From Capsicum annuum (taxonomy: Eukaryota > Streptophyta > Magnoliopsida > Solanales > Solanaceae), in assembly GCF_002878395.1 (NCBI RefSeq), contig NC_061115.1, forward strand, positions 213,338,287-213,402,286: DNA of 64,000 nucleotides. Reading direction: 5' to 3'. Shown piece after piece: positions 12,150 to 22,713 of this stretch (its first letter is position 1; every line of letters begins with the position of its first letter). The notes under the pieces were generated by a model. The model ran no database searches and was not told where the DNA came from. It saw only the letters and a list, made by a program, of their open reading frames with translations. The position numbers and the translations under genes were made by a program.

Positions 12150-12400
12150 ATAATTTCTTCATTTTAAAAAGACTGACCTGTTTTGACTTGACACGAAATT
12201 TAAGAAAAGAAAGAAGCTTTTAATTAAATTTTGTGGTCCTAAAATTAAAGTTATGTCAAATATACCAAAACACTTTTTAATCTTGTGGTTTTAAACATGA
12301 CACATGAAAGTTGGAATTGAAGTTTTGCCAAAAAGTAAAAGGATCATTGCTTTTTTTTTATACAGAGTAAAAAGGAACATAATTCATTCTATTTTAAAAG
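12150..12400. mobile_element. Decayed Stowaway-family fragment
   Basis: Shares internal text with the 11672-11919 element in inverted orientation (TTGACTTGACACGAAATTTA, TAATCTTGTGGTTTTAAACA). Its ends are degraded and no target duplication was found. Confidence 0.5.
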
Positions 12401-12511
12401 GACGAAATATATCTTAAAATATTGGTCAAAGTTTATATCATTTGACTCTTTAAAGAAAAAAAAAACTATCACAAGTACAAAGGAACTGAAGGAGTGCTTA
12501 ATGAATACAAA

Positions 12512-12688
12512 CAGTGGCAGATCTATATAGGGTCCGGGGTTCATCCGAACTCCTTTCGTCGAAAATTATACTATTTTTACATGGTAAATTTTTTTTTTTT
12601 TATGCATAAATAGTAGAGGTTGAACCCCCTTCGACTAGTTCGTATTTATATTACTGCCCCCTCACTGAAAATCCTGGATCCACTCCTG
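12512..12688. mobile_element. hAT-like MITE, perfect 8-bp target duplication
   Basis: The element begins CAGTGGCAGATC and ends ATCCTGGATCCACTCCTG, with an imperfect CAG...CTG inverted repeat. It is flanked by identical AATACAAA at 12504-12511 and 12689-12696. An 8-bp duplication with CAG...CTG ends is the hAT hallmark. Relatives occur at 33969-34140, 61346-61510 and, degraded, near 63590. Confidence 0.85.
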
Positions 12689-12696
12689 AATACAAA

Positions 12697-13522
12697 GATA
12701 GGAGGTCGTTTAGTAGCCTGTTAGAATTGTATAGGTATTAGGTATTAGTTATGTAATTATTAGTTCTAGGGGGTACGGGACATAGGGACTCAAGTCGAGG
12801 CCTTTTTTTTTCCATTCCATCGTGCCTATCTATGTGTCTCCCGACTCTAGTGTTGTAGGTATTAGTTGTGCATGTATTAGTTCAGTCGGTATTCAATATA
12901 TATTAATGATGTAGGTATTAATTATGCATGTATTAGTTATTCCATCCTTTTTTCTACATAAAATAATACATCAATTTCATCATAACTTATACAAGAATTA
13001 ATTATGTGAATTTCTAAATAGTAAATCAAAATTTAATTTTATACATGACAAACTTACTCTCTGACTAGCAATGTTTGTATAACTTATACAAAAATTAATA
13101 CACGAACAACTTATTATACATGGGAAAAATAAGCTAACTGTGGTCATACCTAAATATTTAAATTCCTACAAATGAGCAATAGTATGTAAGTCGCAACTTG
13201 AAGACCATTTCTTGTAATTTTCTTTTTAAATGATTATTACTCTGTATTTTTATTTTTTGAAAAAAAAAAAAAAAATCCTTGCTGCATTCCAAGATTTGTG
13301 TAGGAATAATTACTTTTTAAATGATAAATGAAAAATTTATAAACCATCAATTTACTTCATGCAATTTGTATTCTCGTGGATGAAAGAACGCGCTTATATT
13401 GTATGGTGACATTTGAGTATTCTAGATTTTCCTCGATATTAAGTCAGAATCTAGTAAAGCCAACGTAAAAGAATTGAAAAAAAATATGCTACATTTGCGT
13501 TAATACCTCCTGAACTTGTTGC
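12697..13522. other. Upstream region of the PDR gene
   Basis: AT-rich DNA with a possible short MITE relic: GGTCGTTTAGTAGC near 12705 and repeated AGGTATTA/ATGCATGTATTAG words, like the GGGGTCGTTTGGTAGAG family at 59449-60333. No gene seen. Confidence 0.45.
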
Positions 13523-13530
13523 TATATAAG
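13523..13530 (+). promoter_or_regulatory. Candidate TATA box of the PDR gene
   Basis: TATATAAG lies 281 bases before the start codon at 13811. A start about 30 bases downstream would give a 5' untranslated leader of about 250 bases. The motif is common in AT-rich DNA, so this is only a candidate. Confidence 0.3.
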
Positions 13531-13810
13531 TGCATTGCCTTTTAGTTTAATTGGCATCAGTTATTCTCATGTTATTTGTCATCATCATACAAAAAAATAA
13601 AATTCAAGAAAACAATTTGTGTATCTCCCAATACTTCTTTTTTGATCATTTAGACATATTTGAAGTATCGGGAAGGAACAAATTCATCATTTATATAGTT
13701 TACGAGGAGATATTGAAAGTGTGCCGTGCTTGATTCTGCTTAGAGTTGACGTGAACTAAAAGAAAAAAGAGACTAGCCTTTTGATTCGATCGAGTGTACA
13801 TTGGTTCGCG

Positions 13811-16800
13811 ATGGAGGCTCCGAATCTTAACAATTTTAGAGGGAGTTTGAAGAGAAGTTTAAGGGCAGATTCAAGCAACTCAGTATTTTCCCGATCAGCT
13901 AGAGATGAGGATGATGAAGAGGCTCTTAGATGGGCTGCATTAGAGAAACTGCCAACGTTTGATCGAATGAGGAAAGGTTTATTGTTTGGACCAGAAGGTG
14001 AAGCTACTGAAGTTGATACAAATGATATTGGACATCAAGAGAGGAAGAATTTGCTTGAGAGGCTTGTTAAGGTTGCTGATGATGATAATGAGAAGTTCTT
14101 GTTGAAACTCAAGGACAGAATCGCGACGTAAGTGAATTGATATTTTACTTTTTCATGTATGTATGGTTTGTTTTTCATTTTGGGATATCTTATCGCGATG
14201 GTAAGATAGTATTCGTTGTGTGACTAGAAGGTCATAGGGTTTCTAGTTGTGAATGGAAATGCAAGGTGAGATTGTGTACAATAGACTCAAAGGGTTTCAT
14301 CCGTGAGTCCAGGGGTCAAGGTTTAATCCGTGATAACAACATCTTGAAGAGATAATTTTTACTTCTCATGTATGCATGATTTGGTTTTCGTTTTGGGAAA
14401 TCTTGGCATGATGGTAAGAGTAGTCGTTGTGTGACATCATAGGTTTTCTAGTCGTGAAAACAGTCTCTTGTAGAAATGCTGCAAGGTGAGACTATATACA
14501 ATAAACTCAATGTGGTCCGGCCCTTTCCTAACCCCATGCATAATAAGATATAGTGCATACAATGGACCACATGTGATGCCCTTCCGAGACGCTGAGCTAG
14601 AAGTCTTTATGTCTAAAATGAAATTTTAAGCACAAATACAGGATTTGAGTCAAAGTTAACTACAATTGTGGTGCCGACCTTGGCCCTTCCTCAGACCTAG
14701 GCATAGCGAGAACTTAGTGCAGCCAAGTTTTGCTTTTTTGCTTGTTCTAACTATGAGTTGAGTTATCCCTCATTTATTTATTTTGAATTTAAATTGTGTT
14801 TTGTTTTTCTTTGGAAAACATTTACAGAGTTGGGATTGATTTGCCAGCAATAGAAGTGAGATATGAGCATATAAACATTGATGCAAATGCATTTGTAGGA
14901 AGTAGAGCTTTGCCTACTTTTTGGAACTTCATCACCAACAAAGTTGAGGTAAATATATGAATGAAAAAAATAAAATCAAATATTCAATATTTCTATTTTT
15001 TTTAATTGAAACTAGCGACGGGAGCCTTGAAGCAACGGTAAAGTTGTTTCCGTGTGACCTATAAGCTGTCTACATTACACCCCTTGGGGTGCAGCCCTTC
15101 TCGGAACCTTGCTGACGCGGAATGCTTTGTGCACCGGGCTACCACTTTTTTTTCAATTGAAACTAACTTTTTCTTTTTCTTTTTTTCTTTCCAATTTTTT
15201 GCTCCAAAGACATTCTTGACTTCTCTTCACATCCTTCCAAGTAGAAAGAGGGAAATCAATATTCTCAAAGATGTAAGTGGTATGATTAAGCCCTCTAGAA
15301 TGACACTACTTTTGGGACCTCCAAGTTCTGGAAAGACTACTTTGTTATTAGCTTTGGCTGGTAAACTTGATCCTACTCTAAAGGTGAGATTTTCAATTCC
15401 AATTATCATAAGACTAAATTTAATAAATGATTTTATGCTTGCATTTCATCCGGCCCTTCTCCAGACTCTGCGCATAGCGGGAGCTTTAGTGCACCTAGTT
15501 GCTTAGAACCCTTTTGCAAATAAGAAATAAAATAAACTAAGTTATCCCCCCTTTTTTTGGCAAATTCAGGTTACTGGGAATGTAACATATAATGGACATG
15601 AACTACATGAATTTGTGCCACAAAAAACAGCTGTTTATATCAGTCAATATGACTTGCATATTGGAGAAATGACTGTTAGAGAAACTTTGGAATTTTCTGC
15701 AAGATGCCAAGGAGTTGGCCCTAGATATGGTTAGTATTTTTATAAGTGAATTTGATTTCATTTTGAGTTTATGGTAAAAAAAAAACTATCCGTTTTTCAC
15801 GAGTTTCATAGCTCAACTATCACACCATTTGTATTAAAACACACCTTGTGCTGAGTTGGTCAAATATTTGTTACCAATCGACAACAGCTCGGCATCGATG
15901 TGTGCTTTAATACAAAGGGAGTGATACTTGAGGTATGAAACTCGCGAAAAGGTGATAGTTTGGTTGTGTTTTTTTACCGTTAACTCTTCTTTTGTTTGCA
16001 GTGAAAATATATAGATATTTATGTATTAATTTCTTTTCCTGAAAACTTATATAGAGATGTTGGCTGAACTGTCAAGAAGAGAGAAAGCAGCTAAAATCAA
16101 ACCAGATCCTGATATTGATATCTACATGAAGGTAAGAAGAATACAATAGAAGGAAATAATACCAAATCTTTAAGTATATTTACATTTATAATTTATAATT
16201 TTTTATCGTTTTTTCGGAAATGTAGGCTTCAGTAACAGAAGGACAGGAAGCCAATATTGTTACAGATTATGTTCTTAAGGTAACATTTGCAATATCCAAT
16301 TATTTAATGTATATAGCGGTTTTTAACATGTTGTAGCGGATAACCTATCTTATAGTCGTTGCCTATAGTTATCTTCACGTAGTAGTAATCTGGTGTTCGT
16401 TTGCAGATTTTGGGACTGGATGTGTGTGCTGATACTATGGTTGGAGATGAAATGTTAAGGGGTATTTCAGGGGGGCAAAAGAAGCGTGTAACAACGGGTG
16501 AAATGATTGTTGGACCAGCAAAGGCTCTTTTCATGGATGAAATCTCAACCGGATTGGACAGTTCAACAACTTTTTCCATTGTCAATTCGCTAAGACAAAC
16601 GGTGCAGCTCCTGAATGGAACTGCTGTAATATCTCTGTTGCAGCCGGCCCCTGAGACTTACAACTTGTTTGACGACATAATTCTGTTGTCGGATGGATAC
16701 ATTGTTTATCAGGGCCCTCGAGAAGCCGTTCTTGACTTCTTTGAATCCATGGGATTCAAATGCCCCGAGAGGAAAGGAGTCGCAGATTTCTTGCAAGAGG

Positions 16801-19800
16801 TATGCCTTACAATAAAGTATAACCAACAAAGATTATAACGTTGAAGTAGGTGACCATCTCGTCTAAGAGTTTAAACTGTCAAAGAGAGCGCACTATTATA
16901 TATAGTAATCAAGTCTTCGATGTGTTCCCTCAGATACTGCTCTGACTCTTTTTCATGGGTGGGAATGAAACTTAACCGATGACATTCATCTATTATTATA
17001 CTTATTTCAGGTAACATCAAAGAAGGATCAACAACAATATTGGGCTAACAAGGATGAGTCTTATAGGTTTATCACATCAAAAGAATTTGCTGAGGCATAT
17101 CAGTCTTTCCATGTTGGAAAGAAACTCGCCGATGAGCTTGAAACTCCATATGACAAGAGCAAAAGTCACCCCGCTTCTTTGTCTACTAAGAAGTATGGTA
17201 TAGGAACGAAACAAATGTTTAAGGTCTGCGCTGAACGAGAATTCCTACTAATGAAGAGGAACGCATTCGTTTACATATTCAAGATGTTTCAGGTACTGAT
17301 TACTTGGTCTATTTAGAAACATATAAGTAATTGCCATTTCATAACCATGTACCAATTGTTAATGGTACTGAATTCTCTTTGTTTATGTTCTGTTTTCTCA
17401 GCTCGCGGTAATGGCACTTATAACGATGACTGTCTTTTTTCGTACTAAGATGCCCCGAAATAATATGGATGATGGAGGGATGTATGCTGGAGCTCTCTTT
17501 ATCGTGGTCGTTATGATTATGTTTAACGGAATGGCTGAGATCAACCTGACAATTTTAAAGCTTCCCGTTTTCTTCAAGCAAAGGGACCTCCTCTTTTACC
17601 CTTCATGGGCTTTTGCCCTTCCAACATGGATTCTCCGAATCCCTATAACATTTGTTGAGTGTGCTATGTGGACATTCCTGACATATTATGTCATGGGATT
17701 TGATCCAGAGGTTTCAAGGTAAGCGAAGAAAAAGAAGATACAAAATGATAATTAGATTGCCTTTATAATTTCATGAGTATTAAGGGACTATTATTTTGCA
17801 GATTGTTCAAACAATTCTTGCTTCTCGTACTAGTACACCAGATGGCATCGGGATTGTACAGATTCATTGGAGCAGCGGGGAGAACAATGGGAGTCGCTAG
17901 CACATTTGGAGCATTTGCACTGGTTTTACAATTTGCATTGTCTGGATTTGTCCTCTCTAGAGGTATACTTTAAGATGTTGCTGCACAAATTCGTTTTCTT
18001 GTTCAATCAGACGTATGCTTATTTACTATCGTACATGATGCTACAGAGGATGTGAAGAAATGGTGGATCTGGGGTTACTGGATCTCACCATTGATGTATT
18101 CTGTGAATTCAATTCTTGTGAATGAATTTGATGGGAAGAAGTGGAAACGCGTAAGCTTTTTATCCCAAACCAAATGCAAATAGCTAAGTTTCTCATATAT
18201 GGAAGCTCATATCCACTTTTAATTAAAACAGATGGTGCCAAATGGAAATGAGACACTCGGACATGCAGTAGTAAGAGCTCGCGGATTCTTTCCAGATGCA
18301 TATTGGTACTGGATAGGTGTTGTGGCACTTATTGGATTCATAATAATCTTCAACATCTGCTACAATATTGGACTCGCTTACCTGAATCGTGAGTATCTCT
18401 GATGCCTTTACTTGGTCGGTCTATGACTTTAAGGATTCTTACTAAGGGGGCTAATACCGTCTTTCTTATATATCTTCAGCTTTTAAGAAGCCACAAGTTA
18501 TGAAATCAGACGACAATGAGAATGCAGAAAAGGAAAGACTCATTGAGGGAAGTGAAACTGAGGGTCAGGAGAGTAAGAAGGGAATGGTTCTTCCATTTGA
18601 ACCACACTCCATCACTTTTGATAACATTGTATACTCTGTCGACATGCCTCAGGTAACTTTCCAGAAATTGTCACTGACAAATTTGTGACTCGTGAGGCTT
18701 TTATTTTGTATGAACAACTAACTCAACATTCTAATGAAATGCAGGAAATAAAAGACCAAGGTCCCACAGAAGATAGGTTGGTACTTCTAAAGGGTGTGAG
18801 TGGAGCTTTCCGGCCAGGTGTTCTCACAGCTTTGATGGGTGTTAGTGGAGCTGGTAAAACGACATTGATGGATGTGTTGGCCGGAAGAAAAACAGGAGGA
18901 TATATTGATGGTGATATCAAGATTTCAGGATATCCTAAGAAGCAAGAAACCTTTGCACGTATATCTGGATATTGTGAACAGAATGACATTCATTCACCTT
19001 ATGTTACAGTTTATGAGTCCTTGGTGTACTCAGCTTGGCTGCGTTTACCTCATGAAGTTGACAAAAACAAGCGAAAGGTTGGTTCCTCTAAATTCGTTCT
19101 CCATAACGATAATCTATCCTACATTAGTCGAACATATTTAAAGAAACGTGCATGGCAGGCAATAACATAATTGATATATTACCTCTGCAGATGTTTGTTG
19201 AGGAAGTTATGGAACTTGTAGAGCTAACTCCATTAAGATCAGCTTTAGTCGGATTGCCTGGAGTTGATGGTCTATCAACCGAGCAACGCAAAAGGCTGAC
19301 CATTGCAGTTGAACTGGTAGCAAACCCCTCTATCATTTTCATGGATGAACCGACTTCAGGATTGGATGCAAGAGCTGCTGCCATTGTAATGAGAGCTGTT
19401 AGGAACACTGTCGATACTGGAAGAACTGTCGTCTGTACCATTCATCAGCCTAGCATCGACATTTTTGAAGCCTTCGATGAGGTGAGTTTATTAACCTTCC
19501 AAGACAATGAAACAAATAATTGTTTCCTCTTTTTCTTGGCCACCTGATACAAAAAGTAATGACACCGGCGTTGCAGCTATTTCTAATGAAACGAGGAGGA
19601 CAGGAGATATACGTCGGTCCCTTGGGTCGCTTTTCTTGCCATCTGATCAAATACTTTGAGGTATGTTAACAAAGAAAAAGACGTATTTTCTTTTTCCTTT
19701 TTTGTATAACCAAAGTACTAATCTTAGTTTCGACTTGAGTTCAGGCATTGCCTGGAGTTAGTAAGATAAAAGAGGCTTACAATCCAGCAACTTGGATGTT

Positions 19801-21044
19801 AGAAGTCACAGCCGCATCTCAAGAAATGACGTTAGGAGTTGACTTTACCGATTTGTACAAGAAATCAGACCTCTACAAGAGGAACAAAGCGTTGATTGCT
19901 GAATTAAGTACACCTCGTCATGGTACAAAGGATCTGCATTTCGATACACAATTTTCACAGCCTTTCTGGACTCAATGTATGGCATGTCTCTGGAAGCAAT
20001 ATTTGTCGTACTGGCGTAACCCATCATACACATCAGTTAGATTCCTCTTCACAGTATTCCTAGCACTAGTCTTTGGCACAATGTTCTGGGATCTTGGTAG
20101 CAGAGTGTAAGTAAAATCACAATGAGAAGTAAATACTTGACAAAAAGGTAACCTTCCTATAATACTTGGCTAAACTTTTCGATCTTTATTGATCACAGGA
20201 GTCGGAGCCAGGATCTTTTCAATGCTATGGGATCTATGTATGCTGCAACTCTCTTCCTTGGTGTACAAAACTCATCATCAGTCCAGCCTGTTGTAGCAGT
20301 TGAACGTACTGTATTTTACAGAGAAAGAGCTGCCAGAATGTATTCTGCTTTACCATATGCGTTCGGACAGGTAAACAGACAGTTCAATTTTTTTCACAAT
20401 GAATACATAGGGTTCATATTTATCCATAAGATTTTTACTTTCTTGCAGGTTGTCATTGAAATACCTTATGTATTTTTACAAGCTGCTGTCTATGGTATCA
20501 TTGTGTATGCAATGATTGGATTCGAATGGACTGCTGCCAAGTTCTTTTGGTACTTCTTCATCATGTACTTCACCCTCTTGTACTTCACCTTCTACGGCAT
20601 GATGACTGTTGCTATTAGCCCAAATCAAAATGTTGCTTCTATTGTTGCGGCCTTCTTCTATGCAGTATGGAATCTCTTCTCAGGATTCGTCATTCCACGG
20701 CCTGTAAGTTTTTGAAAATCCTTCATTTCTATCATTCTTCTTATCCGCATAAACTAAACTGAATCTTCATTTCTATCTGCAAACAGCGTATTCCAATATG
20801 GTGGAGTTGGTACTACTGGCTTTGCCCTGTCGCGTGGACCTTGTATGGTCTTGTTGCATCACAATTCGGAGACCTACAAAATAAACTTAGCGATGATGAA
20901 AATGTGGCACAATTCTTGGGACGATATTTTGGATTTGAGCATGATTTTCTTGGAGTCGTCGCAGCAATTATCATTGCATGGCCTGTTGTTTTCGCCTTCT
21001 TGTTTGCATTATCCATTAAGTCATTCAACTTCCAGAAAAGATAA
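13811..21044 (+). CDS. PDR-type full-size ABCG transporter
   Basis: Plasma-membrane ATP-driven exporter of the pleiotropic drug resistance family, close to Nicotiana PDR1-like proteins that export terpenoid defence compounds (family knowledge). Twenty exons join in frame to 1414 aa, near the usual 1430: 13811-14127, 14828-14948, 15210-15383, 15570-15729, 16055-16131, 16226-16279, 16407-16799, 17011-17292, 17402-17718, 17802-17962, 18047-18150, 18232-18388, 18480-18652, 18745-19077, 19191-19481, 19577-19660, 19745-20106, 20199-20370, 20449-20703, 20787-21044. Layout is NBD1-TMD1-NBD2-TMD2. NBD1: Walker [10 protein letters not shown] (182-190), signature ISGGQ, Walker B ALFMDE (341-346). NBD2: Walker [10 protein letters not shown] (862-870), signature LSTEQ (969-973, degenerate as usual in PDRs), Walker B IIFMDE (989-994). 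All introns are GT-AG and several hold SINE or MITE sequence. The ATG opens [16 protein letters not shown], as in relatives. No disabling change seen; exact substrate unknown. Confidence 0.95.
14165..14745 (+). repeat. Au-like SINE pieces in PDR intron 1
   Basis: Three partial copies of a tRNA-derived SINE lie in a row. Signature words include GATGGTAAG...CGTTGTGTGAC (tRNA-like part), AATGCAAGGTGAGA...TACAATAGACTC, GTGGTCCGGCCCTTTCC and, at the end, AGCGAGAACTTAGTGCA. They resemble the Au family by memory of its consensus; none looks intact. Confidence 0.6.
15013..15160 (+). repeat. Au-like SINE in PDR intron 2
   Basis: It opens GCGACGGGAGCCTTGAAGC, has ACGGTAAAGTTGTTTCCGTG (tRNA-like head) and ends GTGCACCGGGCTACCACTTT with a T-rich tail. 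The B-box part is missing, so it is deleted internally. The tail runs into the pyrimidine-rich tract about 50 bases before the splice acceptor of exon 3 (15208-15209). Confidence 0.7.
15448..15512 (+). repeat. Au-like SINE 3' fragment in PDR intron 3
   Basis: The words CCGGCCCTTCTCCAGACTCT and GCGCATAGCGGGAGCTTTAG match the 3' part of the SINE seen in introns 1 and 2, same orientation. Confidence 0.65.
15769..15984. mobile_element. Fold-back MITE in PDR intron 4
   Basis: The left arm (ATGGTAAAAAAAAAACTATC, then CACGAGTTTCATA) is the inverse of the right arm (TATGAAACTCGCGAAAAGGT, then TTTTTTTACCGTTAA). Related elements occur at 22250-22520 and 62225-62605. It is non-coding and spliced out with the intron. 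Confidence 0.7.
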
Positions 21045-21562
21045 AGAGAATTCACCTTCAAAGAGCTTATGAGAAAGAAGATGATACGGACCTAATATGT
21101 ACAATTCAATACTTGAAGATTTTTGTGTTCTTTTTTGTTTCTCCTCAATCACAAGTTTTGTTGTACAAACAAATATTTTGGTCATTAATGAAAATGTACA
21201 AAGAATTTATTCCTTGTTTAGATTTATTTTCTTGTTACCTTGTATTTCACAACTTCTATTCTCAATGTTGAATAGTGATACTACTCTTTTCAACATCTTC
21301 CTAAAGAGGTGGAGTTAATTTCAACTTAGATAGATGGCAACTTTCTAATATTAGAAAAAGATATGGGAAATGAAACTTCTTTTGAGTTAGTATTCTTTTC
21401 CTAATTCTGTGAAAGGGTATAGTGCATACAGCCTTTCATCTTCTGCAAAGATTAAATTATTAATCTTTACTTTGCGGAGGTAAGATTTAGGTCCCCTCGA
21501 ATTTTTACGTAATCTCCTTTGGCATGTACATTGACATGATAGTGGACTAGGGGTCAAGCTCC
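21045..21562. other. 3' untranslated and downstream region of PDR gene
   Basis: AT-rich sequence after the TAA stop at 21042-21044, likely 3' UTR at first. No clean AATAAA was found; short frames here have no recognisable content. Confidence 0.5.
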
Positions 21563-21930
21563 ATCCCCACACTTGAATCGAAGATCTACCAGAAACAGTC
21601 TTTCTACCAGGGCGAAACGGACGAACGAACCGTTTTTGGCCGTTTCCACTGGATGTTAGCCCACGATTCGTTGGGTGGGTCCAGGGCTCGTTGGGTGGGT
21701 CCAGGGCTCGCCGGCAAGGTCTGGGGGAAAATCGACCTGCGGCCCCCCAACGGGCTGCGGAGCAGATGTGGGTGGTCCGGCAGAGCCGCTTGGGCCATTT
21801 TGGTGGTCAAACAGGCCGTTTTTCACCATTTTCAGTGGGTGTTGGTCCACGATTCATTGGATGGGCCCAAGGCCCGACGGTGGATCTGAGCGAAAATCGA
21901 CCACCACAAGATGGTGCTAAGGTATACATA
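21563..21930 (+). repeat. TS-like SINE split by a GC-rich insertion
   Basis: GAAGATCTACCAGAAACAGT followed by CTTTCTACC (21576-21608) and, about 290 bases later, CACAAGATGGTGCTAAGGTATACATACA match the middle of a TS-type SINE (GGTCTATCGGAAACAG ... CAAGGTAGGGGTAAGGTCTGCGTACA in my memory of the consensus). The two halves are separated by the GC-rich block at 21610-21897. Confidence 0.6.
21610..21897. repeat. GC-rich dimer of a ~180-bp satellite-like unit
   Basis: Base composition changes sharply to GC-rich. The segment from CCGTTTTTGGCCGTTTCC (about 21632) through CACGATTCGTTGGGTGGGTC recurs from about 21818 as CCGTTTTTCACCATTTTCAG through CACGATTCATTGGATGGGCC, and both copies reach GAAAATCGACC. 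The spacing is about 185 bases. A 19-base TCGTTGGGTGGGTCCAGGG is doubled within the first unit. Open frames on both strands follow from low stop frequency and are not taken as genes. Confidence 0.65.
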
Positions 21931-21981
21931 CAATCGCGACCTTTCTCACAACCATGGTGTTTGGGCTGAATGGACCATCAC

Positions 21982-22061
21982 GTCTACATCCATCTATTAT
22001 GTACTCACAATGTTTCAATTTGTCTACATCCATCTATTATGTACTCACAATGTTTCAATTT
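21982..22061. repeat. Tandem 40-bp duplication
   Basis: Two adjacent identical 40-base units starting GTCTACATCCATCTATTATG. The text around it (TTTGTTTGACTTGAAACATT) is like the end of a Stowaway-family MITE. Confidence 0.85.
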
Positions 22062-22249
22062 GTTTGACTTGAAACATTTTGTTTGACTTGGATTCAGAGT
22101 ATGAAAGTCGAACTAACTAATGACGAAAGAACAAACGGTTTGAACCACCTTTGTTATAAAATATGGGTGTCTAGAAAGTCAAAATCAGTTAAACTAATTT
22201 TTCAACATAAGAATACTTGTTCCAAAAGTATGAATCAACTAATTAAGAG

Positions 22250-22520
22250 TTAAATGGCCAACAACACACCTAAAACATCTCAATTTTTTAATTTCCTATA
22301 CGAACTATCACCAATTATTTATCAAAGCACACCTCAACTATCAAATTGTTAACTTTTCTACTTGGAACGGTGGAGATATTTCACATAGGAAAAGTGAACA
22401 ATTAATAGTTGAAGTTTGTGTAGATAAATAGTAGGTGATGGTACAGGTAGAAAACTCACACTTGATAGTTCAGGTATGGTAGTCGAAAAACCGTGGTACT
22501 TGGGGCCTGTTTTTGACCCT
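22250..22520. mobile_element. Fold-back MITE (same family as 15769)
   Basis: It has TGGCCAACAACACACCTAAA at the left and ACTTGGGGCCTGTTTTTGACC at the right, with inverse inner words (TTCCTATACGAACTATCACC against GGTGATGGTACAGG). It lies between the convergent 3' ends of the PDR and methionyl-tRNA synthetase genes. Confidence 0.6.
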
Positions 22521-22713
22521 CACTCAATAACTAAAATTTCAAAATGAAAACAGCAAGGCAAGGAAGTTGGTAAAGTGACAGTATTAGTTGAATCAAAACT
22601 TGTTACTGTAGTAATATTGTGAACAATTGGTAACAATTGTGAACAATTCAAACCAGAAAAAACTTCAAATGTGTTACATTGCTTTCTCCTAAAAAATGAA
22701 CCAAAGGATCAGT

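Noticed and set aside
12770..12855. Short inverted GGGGTACGGGACATAGG / CTATGTGTCTCCCGACTC pair
   Set aside because: Could be a tiny MITE, but arms are imperfect and no target duplication was found.
13551..13733. Small frame of 60 codons upstream of the PDR gene
   Set aside because: It lies in the probable promoter or leader, has no recognisable residues, and its composition matches spacer.
14165..14745. Possible extra exons in PDR intron 1
   Set aside because: The 20-exon model already gives a full-length protein and the segment is SINE-derived.
18723..18989. Antisense frame over the PDR second nucleotide-binding domain
   Set aside because: Shadow of a conserved coding exon.
21653..21969. 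Five overlapping frames on both strands in the GC-rich island
   Set aside because: GC-rich DNA has few stops; no frame is favoured, and the block is a tandem repeat within a SINE.
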